DNA of 64,000 nt from a virus, in IMG/VR virus record IMGVR_UViG_3300027833_000021, positions 1-64,000 of that record; one strand, written 5' to 3'. The notes beneath the pieces were generated by a model. That model searched no databases, was not told the DNA's origin, and saw only the letters and a list, made by a program, of their open reading frames with translations. The first letter of the stretch is position 1. Every line of letters starts with the position of its first letter. Of this stretch, positions 24,775 to 32,262 are shown piece after piece. The translations under genes were made by a program, and so were the position numbers.

Positions 24775-25446
24775 ATGTTTGAATGTCAATATTGTCAGAA
24801 AAAGTTCAAAGGTGAAAAGACCTTAATGGTCCACGTCTGTGAACCTAAAAGACGATACATGAATAAAAATGAGAAGTATTCTAGGTTGGCATTTTATGCC
24901 TTCAATCGTTTTTATGAAATGACACAAGCAGTTGGTAAACCAATTGAATTTGATATGTTTGCAAAAAGCAAGTTTTATCTAGGGTTTACTAAATTTGGTA
25001 AACATATCATAAATATAAATGCAATAAATCCGGAAGAATATATTGACTTTGTTATACGAAATAGTGTAAAATTAGATAAATGGACATCTGATTCAGTATA
25101 TGAAACTTATATACAAGAACTGAATAGAAAAGAATCAGCCGACCGAGCAGTAGAACGAAGCATACTATTGATGCAGAAGTGGGGCGAAGAATATGATAGA
25201 CCTTTTAACAAGTTTTTTAAAGAAGTCAGTAAACCATTGGCTATTCATTATATCAAATCAGGACGCCTTAGTCCTTGGGTTATTTTTAATAGTGATAATG
25301 GTGCTGAGTTGATTGATAGTTTTTCTGACCATGAGTTGACTTTAATAAATGAGAATTTAGAGCCAGCATTTTGGACAAGAAAATTTAATGCAAGAGCAGA
25401 AGATGTTCAGTTCGTTAAAATGATATTGAAGAAGGCAGGTATATAA
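24775..25446 (+). CDS. Zinc-finger protein, 223 aa, unknown function
   Basis: Residues 4-21 form a C2H2/C2HC-type finger (CQYCQKKFKGEKTLMVHVC), followed by helices. The remainder is a helical domain with basic patches (FNKFFKEVSKPLAIHYIKSG, EPAFWTRKFNARAEDVQFV). ATG directly follows the upstream stop. Finger plus helical domain suggests a nucleic acid-binding role, perhaps in transcription or replication, but the family is not identified. Confidence 0.65.
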   Translation: MFECQYCQKKFKGEKTLMVHVCEPKRRYMNKNEKYSRLAFYAFNRFYEMTQAVGKPIEFDMFAKSKFYLGFTKFGKHIININAINPEEYIDFVIRNSVKLDKWTSDSVYETYIQELNRKESADRAVERSILLMQKWGEEYDRPFNKFFKEVSKPLAIHYIKSGRLSPWVIFNSDNGAELIDSFSDHELTLINENLEPAFWTRKFNARAEDVQFVKMILKKAGI

Positions 25447-25637
25447 TGGCAACAAAAAAAGAAACCTCTGTAGTTGGCAGTTTGCTAATTCAGAAAGACC
25501 CAGAAACAGGTGAATTATATATAGAGTTACCAAAGGGAACTTTAGAGAAGTTGGGTTGGACAGAAGACGATGATTTAGAGTGGATAGAAAATCCAGACGG
25601 TAGTTGGAGTGTAATCAAAAAGGAGAATAAAAAATGA
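25446..25637 (+). CDS. AbrB/MazE-like small beta protein, 63 aa
   Basis: The core ETGELYIELPKGTLEKLGW then DLEWIENPDGSWSVIKK has the layout of swapped-hairpin AbrB-type domains seen in several phages. It is coupled at both ends (TAATG with the upstream gene, ATGA with the next). AbrB-fold proteins usually bind DNA; whether this one does is not shown. Confidence 0.65.
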   Translation: MATKKETSVVGSLLIQKDPETGELYIELPKGTLEKLGWTEDDDLEWIENPDGSWSVIKKENKK

Positions 25638-25927
25638 ACCCAGATGATTTGATGATAACATTAGATTCAGATAGCGATGATAGTGGTTACACATCACCCA
25701 CTACAATAACACTTGATGATAATTATTGGACTGATATGGTAACGGATACAAGAGACCAAGAAGCATTCAAATCAATAAATGACAGACTGTCAACTATTGA
25801 AAGTCGCTTATCAATTCTTAAACCAGACGCAGAGATGTTATCAAAATATGAAGTATTACAAGATATTTACAAACAATACAAGGCGGCAGAAGCATTGCTT
25901 TCTGGACCAGATGCGGAGACAGAATGA
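25634..25927 (+). CDS. Small acidic coiled-coil protein, 97 aa
   Basis: Unrecognised. Asp/Ser-rich N-terminus (LDSDSDDSGYT) and a helical C-terminal half with heptad spacing (INDRLSTIESRLSIL). Both ends overlap neighbours by ATGA, so it is one step in a coupled string of small genes. Confidence 0.6.
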   Translation: MNPDDLMITLDSDSDDSGYTSPTTITLDDNYWTDMVTDTRDQEAFKSINDRLSTIESRLSILKPDAEMLSKYEVLQDIYKQYKAAEALLSGPDAETE

Positions 25928-26418
25928 AAAATACTAGAGAATATACTTGGCAAGGAGTAGAAGAGGCAGTTAATTCAATTGCTATGCAAATGTTTAAAGA
26001 TGAATGGCGACCAGATTACATTGTTGGTATAACTCGTGGTGGTTTAGTGCCAGCAGTTCTTCTTTCACATGCTACTGATATTCCAATGAAAACATTATGC
26101 GTTCAATTAGAATCAGATGGGTTAGAAGCAAATACTGAACGAAATGCCATCATGGCTAAACATGCATTAAAAGAATATAAGAAAATTCTTATCATTGATG
26201 ATATCAATCGAGGCGGCGATGCACTACAATGGATTCAAAATGATTGGCAAGATGCTATGGGTTTCTCAGGTGACTACACGCCAGAACAATGGCATACAAA
26301 TGTAAGATTTGCTTCACTAATTGATAACCCTAATTCAAAAGTTCCTATGGACTACTGTAACGAAGAAATTGATTTAGATGATGAAGAACTCTGGGTGGAG
26401 TTTCCGTGGGAGAGTTAA
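25924..26418 (+). CDS. Type I phosphoribosyltransferase
   Basis: 164 aa. IVGITRGGLVPAVLLSHATD is the N-terminal phosphate/hood strand motif of Gpt-like PRTases, and ILIIDDINRGGDAL stands at the PRPP loop, where the family has VDDxxDTG(K/R)T. The ring from D-T-G to N-R-G is a departure, so substrate or activity may differ. The C-terminus DDEELWVEFPWES is typical of xanthine-guanine type enzymes. It would salvage a base with PRPP, and the phage carries its own PRPP synthase. Confidence 0.75.
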   Translation: MKNTREYTWQGVEEAVNSIAMQMFKDEWRPDYIVGITRGGLVPAVLLSHATDIPMKTLCVQLESDGLEANTERNAIMAKHALKEYKKILIIDDINRGGDALQWIQNDWQDAMGFSGDYTPEQWHTNVRFASLIDNPNSKVPMDYCNEEIDLDDEELWVEFPWES

Positions 26419-26726
26419 TCAGAAGAAACCCACTTAGAACACAAGAACGTCTTATGAGACTTCGTAGAATTGTAGGTCCTGAGAAGAACCCTAAAAGACG
26501 TTTTGCTTCTGATTTTGATAATGATGATTATTTAAAATGGACTGCTATCTCGTCTGATAAGATAGATTACGAGTTGAAGCCATTAGTAAGAGGTGCAGGT
26601 CGATTAGGAGAACTAGTTGATTGGTGTGATGACAATTGTAATGGAATATATGTTATAGGAAAAAGTGATAAGATATATTTCGAAGACGAAAATGATGCGG
26701 CAATGTTCGCTTTGGTGTGGAAATGA
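26406..26726 (+). CDS. Small basic hypothetical protein, 106 aa, GTG start
   Basis: GTG 26406 has GGTGGAG five bases before it and lies within the end of the PRTase gene; ATG 26454 is an alternative. The N-terminal 35 residues are arginine-rich (RRNPLRTQERLMRLRR), the C-terminal part a small alpha/beta unit (NGIYVIGKSDKIYFEDENDAAMF). Unknown function. Confidence 0.55.
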   Translation: MGELIRRNPLRTQERLMRLRRIVGPEKNPKRRFASDFDNDDYLKWTAISSDKIDYELKPLVRGAGRLGELVDWCDDNCNGIYVIGKSDKIYFEDENDAAMFALVWK

Positions 26727-27316
26727 ATGTAGTAAAAACTGATATTGATATTGATGTAGTGAGTAGAGATGATTTGCTTGTACACTTCAAGCACATACCT
26801 GCCATTATAAAAAAGAAAGACAATACATATGATAAACATAACAGCGGTGTATATCTTCAGCCTATTCCATTTGACCAACTTACCGGTCTTTCATCAATTG
26901 ATTATAAAGAGGCAGAAGACAGAGGATACTTCAAGTTAGATTTTCTAAACAACTCTCTATACGAAGGTGTTCGTAATGAAGAACACTTGGATAAATTGAC
27001 AAAACAAGAACCAATATGGGACTTATTACAACATGAAGATGTTGTTAAAAATCTCGCACATGTTCACGCTCATATCAAAGTATTAAGAGTATTAAAACCT
27101 CAGAGTATTATAGAACTTGCAGAAGTATTAGCAATCATTCGCCCAGCAAAAAGACCTCTCTTAAATGAGAGTAAAGAAAAAATTAAAAAAGAAGTATGGG
27201 TAAAACCAATGGACGGTTCATATTATTTTAAAAAAGCACATGCTATTGCATATGCTGTTAGTATCGTTGTACAACTTAATCTATTTTGCGAACAAGTTGA
27301 ACAGAACGCCTCTTAA
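26723..27316 (+). CDS. DnaE-fingers-like protein lacking a polymerase core
   Basis: 197 aa from ATG 26723 (ATGA overlap). Three successive segments align with the fingers region of bacterial replicative polymerase DnaE: RGYFKLDFLNN (DnaE GLVKFDFLG), then EPIWDLLQHED ... VLKPQSIIELAEVLAIIRPAKR (DnaE FELLQSG ... LQPDCFEDIVALVALFRPG), then YYFKKAHAIAYAVSIVVQLNLF (DnaE FNKSHSAAYALVSYQT). The PHP domain and the palm aspartates are absent. It may be a remnant adapted to bind DNA, nucleotide or a host replisome part. Ends in a convergent overlap with the minus-strand gene. Confidence 0.6.
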   Translation: MNVVKTDIDIDVVSRDDLLVHFKHIPAIIKKKDNTYDKHNSGVYLQPIPFDQLTGLSSIDYKEAEDRGYFKLDFLNNSLYEGVRNEEHLDKLTKQEPIWDLLQHEDVVKNLAHVHAHIKVLRVLKPQSIIELAEVLAIIRPAKRPLLNESKEKIKKEVWVKPMDGSYYFKKAHAIAYAVSIVVQLNLFCEQVEQNAS

Positions 27317-27668
27317 TTCTCTTTTGAATTATATTCGATAAACTAGTTTCAGGTCCCCATAACACTTCGCAGTCTTTAGTATTCATGTTTAGAATATATT
27401 CACTGAAAGGCTCAATTTGAGAACGAAGAAAAAGGTTTATAGGAATTAGTCTATTCGATTCCCACCACCATTGTTCGCCAAGTTCAATGAAATGCTTTCT
27501 AGCCTCTGCGGACTCTAGCAGTTCAAAGTTGTACATTGACGTTATAGTAGCATCACTGTTAATTATGATTCCAAGATATTCAGTGTATTCCTTTTTATTG
27601 CCATATTTGACACAGGAAAAGAACGGATAGTTTTCTTGGAGCCATTGTATTTTATCTTCGTCTATCAT
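27276..27668 (-). CDS. Minus-strand conserved-type protein, 130 aa
   Basis: Of a type I recall from marine T4-like phages: WLQENYPFFSCVKYG, ATITSMYNFELL, ELGEQWWWESNRLIPINLFL, and a basic tail IQKRIKRRSVQLVRK. It overlaps the 3' end of the DnaE-like gene by 41 bases. No Shine-Dalgarno is seen; a minus-strand CATAAATA box ends seven bases before the ATG, so the mRNA may be nearly leaderless. Function unknown; with its late-type box it may be a morphogenesis gene. Confidence 0.7.
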   Translation of the reverse strand: MIDEDKIQWLQENYPFFSCVKYGNKKEYTEYLGIIINSDATITSMYNFELLESAEARKHFIELGEQWWWESNRLIPINLFLRSQIEPFSEYILNMNTKDCEVLWGPETSLSNIIQKRIKRRSVQLVRKID

Positions 27669-27673
27669 AAAAT

Positions 27674-27682
27674 ATATTTATG
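27674..27682 (-). promoter_or_regulatory. Late-like box on the minus strand
   Basis: Read on the minus strand: GCATAAATA, close to the late consensus, immediately upstream of the minus gene and divergent from the plus box at 27707. Confidence 0.5.
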
Positions 27683-27706
27683 CAATCTGGAATTCGTCTT
27701 CTGGAA

Positions 27707-27715
27707 GATAAATAC
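27707..27715 (+). promoter_or_regulatory. Late promoter box GATAAATAC
   Basis: Exact late nonamer four bases before the first ATG of the next gene, so initiation from it would give a leaderless message or use a downstream start. Confidence 0.7.
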
Positions 27716-27719
27716 ATAT

Positions 27720-28523
27720 ATGATAAACTTTAACTTATACCAATATACACGAGAAATAGAAGTTGTTATGCAAGATGGCGACAACAATGCAACTATGACT
27801 CAATTCCTGGGGAATATGCCGATGTATGATACTACACACAAACTACACAAGGGTATTGATAATACTCTTAGATTTAAATTTAGAGATACAGACAGAAAGT
27901 CTGTAGACCTTACTGGAAAAACAGTTATATGGAAAATGTATGACCGACAATCCAGAGAGAATGTTCTCTTTAGATATCTTACAGTTACAAATGCAACCAA
28001 AGGAATGGCTACAGTTTCAATACCAACATCAGATACAATCATGCTCCCAGAAGGATTTTATCAATATGCGATGTACACAGTTGAAAATGGTGTAGAGCAA
28101 ATCATTTATACAGATACAAATGATAATGCTCATGGTGTACTTGAAGTATTAGATGACGTTTATCCTACATTTGCTGATTCACAAGAAACATCTACTTTCT
28201 TTAATGACGGTTCAAAGATGATTTCAACAGTGTTTGATGGAGCAGGTGATACAATCAAATCAAAATCACTACATACATTTGCTGTTTACTATACAGGATT
28301 TACAGGAGTTATAAAGATAGAAGGTGATTTGAGTGAACAAGCAAGTTCATCAGATAACGATTGGTTTGACCTAACACCTAGACTTATGTATGACCCGTCT
28401 ATTACGATTAATAATGAAACTGGTGTACAAGGTTATGTTATTCAAGCAAACGTAAACTGGCTTAGAATTACATATCCAAATACAGCAACAGGTACAGTAG
28501 ATAAGATATTACTAAGAAACTAA
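27720..28523 (+). CDS. Virion-type structural protein, 267 aa
   Basis: The all-beta N-terminal half (TLRFKFRDTDRKSVDLTGKTVIWKMYDRQ can be read as strands LRFKF, VIWKMYD; then ATVSIPTSDTIMLPEGFYQYAMY) resembles the immunoglobulin-like BppU-type domains of baseplate and fibre connectors. The second half is another beta domain (HTFAVYYTGFTGVIKIEGDL, NWLRITYPNT). The start is uncertain: ATG 27720 is nearly leaderless; ATG 27768 has GAGAAATAGAAG upstream and would remove 16 residues. The late box supports a virion role. Confidence 0.65.
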   Translation: MINFNLYQYTREIEVVMQDGDNNATMTQFLGNMPMYDTTHKLHKGIDNTLRFKFRDTDRKSVDLTGKTVIWKMYDRQSRENVLFRYLTVTNATKGMATVSIPTSDTIMLPEGFYQYAMYTVENGVEQIIYTDTNDNAHGVLEVLDDVYPTFADSQETSTFFNDGSKMISTVFDGAGDTIKSKSLHTFAVYYTGFTGVIKIEGDLSEQASSSDNDWFDLTPRLMYDPSITINNETGVQGYVIQANVNWLRITYPNTATGTVDKILLRN

Positions 28524-28531
28524 TTAACCTA

Positions 28532-28560
28532 TTGACATTTGTGTTCCATTGGTGTATTAT
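28532..28560 (+). promoter_or_regulatory. Early-type promoter giving a leaderless gp61 message
   Basis: TTGACA (28532-28537), 17-base spacer, TATTAT (28555-28560). The ATG of gene 61 is at 28567, where transcription should begin. Confidence 0.7.
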
Positions 28561-28566
28561 AAGTAC

Positions 28567-29565
28567 ATGGAATTACAACAAACTGTTTATCAATTCATTC
28601 CCGGTAAGACAAGACAAAGTTCAGGCGGTTGGCTGAGTTTTAATTGTCCGTGTTGTATCGACCAAGGTGAAACTAGGTCAGATACTAGAATGAGAGGTGG
28701 GTTGAAAAACGAGGGTGATTTAGTATCATATCATTGTTTTAATTGTGGCATTACGGCATCTCATAGAAAAGGTCAAGTCATAAACAAGAATTTTGTTAAG
28801 TTTATGAGATTACTTGGTGTTCCTGAAAGTGAGATAAAGAGACTACAGATTGAAAGTATCCGAGAAAAAGAATTATCAGAAGGTCCGTGGGTGTTTAAAT
28901 CAAAAACTCAAACTACAAGAATACCATCATTTCCTGGAATGGAGTTGCCTGAAAATTCCGAAACATTGGATGATATACTAAATAAAGATACCCCACCTGA
29001 AGGTGCGATTATGGCGGCAAAATATCTACTTGATAGAGGTGTTTATGATTTTGTTGATACATATTGGAGTAGTTCGTTTGGATTTAAAAATCGAATCATA
29101 TTTCCATTCACACAAGGTGATAGAATTGTAGGTTACACAGGTAGAGACTTTACAGGCAAATCAGAGTCTAAGTATATGACGAAGCAACCAAAGAATTTTT
29201 TATACAATTCTGATAAGATTAGAGAAGATAAAGAATATCTGATTGTAGTTGAAGGAACAATAGATGCGGCAGTCTTAGACTGTGTTGCAATAATGAGCAA
29301 CGAAGCATCACAGAATCAGATTGATTACATTAATCAGTTCAAAGGGGAAGTTATCGTATGTCCTGACAGAGATAACGCTGGTAAGAAGTTGATATATCAG
29401 GCACAAGAAAATGGTTGGAGTGTTTCATTTCCAAATTGGCAAGAGCATATTAAAGATGCGGCAGATTCAGTTAAAGAGTATGGAAAATTATATACTCTGA
29501 AATCTATTATTGATGGTCGCATAAGTAACAGTACAAAGATAAGCGTAAAAACAAGAATAATGTAA
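28567..29565 (+). CDS. 61: DNA primase gp61
   Basis: 332 aa from ATG 28567. Zinc-binding domain C27-x2-C30 and C57-x2-C60 (NCPCC, HCFNC), then a Toprim domain with the glutamate in LIVVEGTIDAAVLDC and the aspartates in VIVCPDRDNAGK. NRIIFPFTQGDRIVGYTGR is the conserved RNA-polymerase-like segment. It lays RNA primers with the gp41 helicase, whose gene is two genes downstream. No Shine-Dalgarno lies before the ATG; see the promoter entry. Confidence 0.92.
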   Translation: MELQQTVYQFIPGKTRQSSGGWLSFNCPCCIDQGETRSDTRMRGGLKNEGDLVSYHCFNCGITASHRKGQVINKNFVKFMRLLGVPESEIKRLQIESIREKELSEGPWVFKSKTQTTRIPSFPGMELPENSETLDDILNKDTPPEGAIMAAKYLLDRGVYDFVDTYWSSSFGFKNRIIFPFTQGDRIVGYTGRDFTGKSESKYMTKQPKNFLYNSDKIREDKEYLIVVEGTIDAAVLDCVAIMSNEASQNQIDYINQFKGEVIVCPDRDNAGKKLIYQAQENGWSVSFPNWQEHIKDAADSVKEYGKLYTLKSIIDGRISNSTKISVKTRIM

Positions 29566-29639
29566 ATTTAAAAGTCACATGGCAGGAGGGACTCATAACG
29601 ACCTGCTACTAATAAAAAGCGTAGGAGCATAATAATAAA

Positions 29640-30287
29640 ATGAAAAATAAAGAGATTAAGATTAACGTGATACCAGAACCTAAAGAAGCACCGGCGCCAC
29701 TGCCGATGCCACCAATGCCACAACCACCAGCACCACCAAAACAACCTGGTGAATTCTTAAGGGAAAATGGTGTGTTACATATGGACAAAGAATTTAACCA
29801 AGACAATTGTATGCCATTAGTTAAAATGATAATGGAATATAATCTAATGCCTGCAGATAAGGCACCAGAAATTATTCACTTATACATCAATTCTCCTGGT
29901 GGTTATGTAGATAGTTGTATGCATCTTATTGATGTTATTAAACAATCTCGTATTCCAGTTTACACATACGGTATGGGGTCAATTGCATCCTGTGGTGTTA
30001 TGCTTATGATGTCTGGTGTAAAAGGACATAGATATCTGACACAGAATACAGCAGTTATGTCACATGAATTTAGTGGCGGAACTCAAGGTCAGTACCATGA
30101 TATGTTAGATGCACATGCTCACATGGAATGGACAAATCAAAAGTTGATGGAACATTATATTAAATGTACTGGAAAGAAAGAGAATTATATTCGTAAGCAT
30201 TTACTTGCACCAAAAACAGACCATTGGCTAACTCCTGAAGAAGCAGTTAAACACGGTATTGCAGATACATTAATTGAAACATATTAG
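29640..30287 (+). CDS. clpP: ClpP-family serine protease
   Basis: 215 aa. A proline-rich N-terminal arm (15-35) precedes the ClpP core: INSPGG (83-87), catalytic S117 in GSIASCGV, H142 in MSHEFSGG and D194 in KTDHWLTPEEA. All three residues are present, so it should be active. ClpP-like proteases in phages may serve in prohead maturation or turnover of host proteins; the T4 prohead protease gp21 is unrelated. A ClpX-like gene starts at the far end of this window, so a phage Clp machine is possible. Confidence 0.85.
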   Translation: MKNKEIKINVIPEPKEAPAPLPMPPMPQPPAPPKQPGEFLRENGVLHMDKEFNQDNCMPLVKMIMEYNLMPADKAPEIIHLYINSPGGYVDSCMHLIDVIKQSRIPVYTYGMGSIASCGVMLMMSGVKGHRYLTQNTAVMSHEFSGGTQGQYHDMLDAHAHMEWTNQKLMEHYIKCTGKKENYIRKHLLAPKTDHWLTPEEAVKHGIADTLIETY

Positions 30288-30289
30288 TA

Positions 30290-30318
30290 TTGACAAAGAG
30301 TAAAAAAACTTGTATAAT
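30290..30318 (+). promoter_or_regulatory. Early-type promoter for gene 41
   Basis: TTGACA (30290-30295), 17-base spacer, TATAAT (30313-30318), 24 bases before the helicase ATG. Confidence 0.85.
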
Positions 30319-30342
30319 AGTATAAACTTTCCAGGAAACTAA

Positions 30343-31764
30343 ATGTCAGAAGTCAAAAACTACTCACCAGACTTACAAAGATTATTTGTTCAATTTATGT
30401 TGACAGATCCGCAGTTGTTTACTAGAGTGATGGGCATAATTGATGAACGCCACTTTGATAGACCAAGCCGTGATATTGTGGGATATCTAATCAATTATAG
30501 TGAAGAATATTCTACTATGCCATCTGTTGAACAAATAAAAGCAGAGACCGGCCAAGAGATAGAATTACTAGAAGATATAGTAAAGCATAGTGACTGGTTT
30601 GTAGATGAGTTTGAAACATTCTGTAGACACAAAGCAATTGAACGAGCAATCGTTAATAGTGCTGATTTACTTGAAGAAGGTAAATATGGTGAAGTAGAAA
30701 CAACAATTAAAGATGCAGTTCAGATAGGTTTAGCAAGGTCTTTAGGTACTGATTATTTCCATGACCCGAGAGCAAGACTTGAAATGCTCAAAGATAACAA
30801 TGGACAAATTACTACAGGTTGGAAGGACTTAGATGATAAACTTTACGGTGGTATTAATCGAGGTGAAGTAACTATCTTTGCCGGTGGTTCTGGTTCTGGT
30901 AAATCTTTGTTCATGCAAAATATGAGTTTGAACTGGGCAGAAGCAGGAATGAATTGTGTATATCTTACTTTAGAATTATCTGAAGAATTATCAGCAATGC
31001 GTATCGATGCGATGGCAACTGACAAGAGTACTAGACGTATCTTTAAAGAACTAGATGATGTTGAGTTGAAAGTTAAGACTATCGGTAAAAAGTCTGGTAT
31101 GCTTAGAATTAAATATATGTCCTCGGGTTCAACAATCAATGATGTTCGTGCTTATCTAAAAGAACTTCAAATTGTAACAGGCAAAACAGTTGATTGTATT
31201 TGTATTGACTACTTAGATTTGTTAATGCCTGCTACTAAGAAAGTAAATCCAGGTGACTTGTTTATTAAAGACAAATATGTCACAGAAGAAATTCGTAACT
31301 TTGCAATGGAATCACAGACAGTTGTAGTGACTGCATCCCAGTTAAATCGTTCAGCAGTAGAAGAAGTAGAATTTGACCACTCTCATATTGCTGGTGGTAT
31401 CTCTAAAATTCAAACTGCTGATAATGTTATTGGTATCTTTACTAGTAATGCAATGAGAGAACGTGGCCAATATCAATTACAATTATTGAAAACAAGAAGT
31501 TCTAGCGGTGTTGGTTCCAAGATAAATCTAGTATTTGACAGAGATAGTTTACGAATTAGTAATTCAGACTTAGAAGATGATGATTTAGCAGTTAGTTCAA
31601 ATGATTCTCAAACTGCAAAAATAATGGATAAATTAAAGAATTCAACTACAGTAACAAAGTCGAATGATACAGATTCTGCTATCCCACCAGAAAAAACAGA
31701 GTCCGCAATGAGTCTCCGAGCAATGGTTAAGTCTAAAAAGGCTAGTCCATTTGATGATAATTGA
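30343..31764 (+). CDS. 41: Replicative DNA helicase gp41 (DnaB-like)
   Basis: 473 aa. N-terminal helical domain (1-150), then a RecA-like core with Walker A in FAGGSGSGKSLFMQ, the glutamate in YLTLELSEE, Walker B in CICIDYLDLL, and VVVTASQLNRSA. LLKTRSSSG near the C-terminus is the arginine-finger region. It unwinds the fork as a hexamer with gp61. The C-terminal tail (LEDDDLAVSS...) is polar. The following late box overlaps its stop. Confidence 0.95.
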   Translation: MSEVKNYSPDLQRLFVQFMLTDPQLFTRVMGIIDERHFDRPSRDIVGYLINYSEEYSTMPSVEQIKAETGQEIELLEDIVKHSDWFVDEFETFCRHKAIERAIVNSADLLEEGKYGEVETTIKDAVQIGLARSLGTDYFHDPRARLEMLKDNNGQITTGWKDLDDKLYGGINRGEVTIFAGGSGSGKSLFMQNMSLNWAEAGMNCVYLTLELSEELSAMRIDAMATDKSTRRIFKELDDVELKVKTIGKKSGMLRIKYMSSGSTINDVRAYLKELQIVTGKTVDCICIDYLDLLMPATKKVNPGDLFIKDKYVTEEIRNFAMESQTVVVTASQLNRSAVEEVEFDHSHIAGGISKIQTADNVIGIFTSNAMRERGQYQLQLLKTRSSSGVGSKINLVFDRDSLRISNSDLEDDDLAVSSNDSQTAKIMDKLKNSTTVTKSNDTDSAIPPEKTESAMSLRAMVKSKKASPFDDN

Positions 31765-31771
31765 TAAATAC
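31763..31771 (+). promoter_or_regulatory. Late promoter box overlapping the gene 41 stop
   Basis: GATAAATAC begins inside TGA, 19 bases before the next ATG. It marks the switch from replication to late transcription. Confidence 0.75.
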
Positions 31772-31789
31772 TGGTAGGAGAATTATTTT

Positions 31790-32053
31790 ATGACTAGTAA
31801 GAAACCACGTAGAAGTCTGTTCGAAGAGTTAAACTCTATGGCGATTTCTAAAAATGAACCAGAGAGATTTGTCGAACAAAAAGGCGAACATATTATTTCT
31901 GGCGCAATTAACTTAATTGAATTCATTCACCGTGAATTCGATAATGATATTGCTGTGGACTTAACAAAACGTCTTGTTAATAGCATTCGTACTGGCGACA
32001 TGAGAAAATTCAAAAGAGGAATAACTCATGCGAAACGAAAAGATGAATCTTAA
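31790..32053 (+). CDS. Small conserved-type protein, 87 aa
   Basis: SLFEELNSMAISKNEPERFVEQKGEHIISGAINLIEF can be split into helices; a third is DLTKRLVNSIRTGDMRKFKRGI. It is a helical, basic protein of a kind I recall from marine T4-like phages, unnamed. TAGGAG lies before the ATG. Overlaps the next gene by 26 bases. Confidence 0.65.
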   Translation: MTSKKPRRSLFEELNSMAISKNEPERFVEQKGEHIISGAINLIEFIHREFDNDIAVDLTKRLVNSIRTGDMRKFKRGITHAKRKDES

Positions 32054-32261
32054 GCAACAACTAGAAGAGTTGAAAGTCTTAGCAGGTATCTATAAGCCAT
32101 ACCAAATGGAAGATAGTACGCAAGAGAATATTTCCTATACGGGTACTGAAAAATCTAAGTATCAAAAGAAACATAAAGTAGAACCAGGAACAAAAGAGTG
32201 GTTCAAGTTATGGTTTTCAAAACCTTATATGACAGGTGAAAACCCATACGGGAAGAAATGA
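32028..32261 (+). CDS. Small hypothetical protein, 77 aa
   Basis: AGAGGA seven bases before ATG 32028, inside the end of the upstream gene. N-terminal helix with LEELKVLAG, then a conserved-looking tail EWFKLWFSKPYMTG ENPYG. LEE|L near the start might be a prohead protease site. Function unknown. Confidence 0.6.
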   Translation: MRNEKMNLKQQLEELKVLAGIYKPYQMEDSTQENISYTGTEKSKYQKKHKVEPGTKEWFKLWFSKPYMTGENPYGKK

Positions 32262-32262
32262 T

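Noticed and set aside
29582-29606. GCAGG/CCTGC hairpin between primase and clpP
   Set aside because: Only five pairs with a 15-base loop and no T-run. It is not strong enough to be called a terminator or structured RNA.
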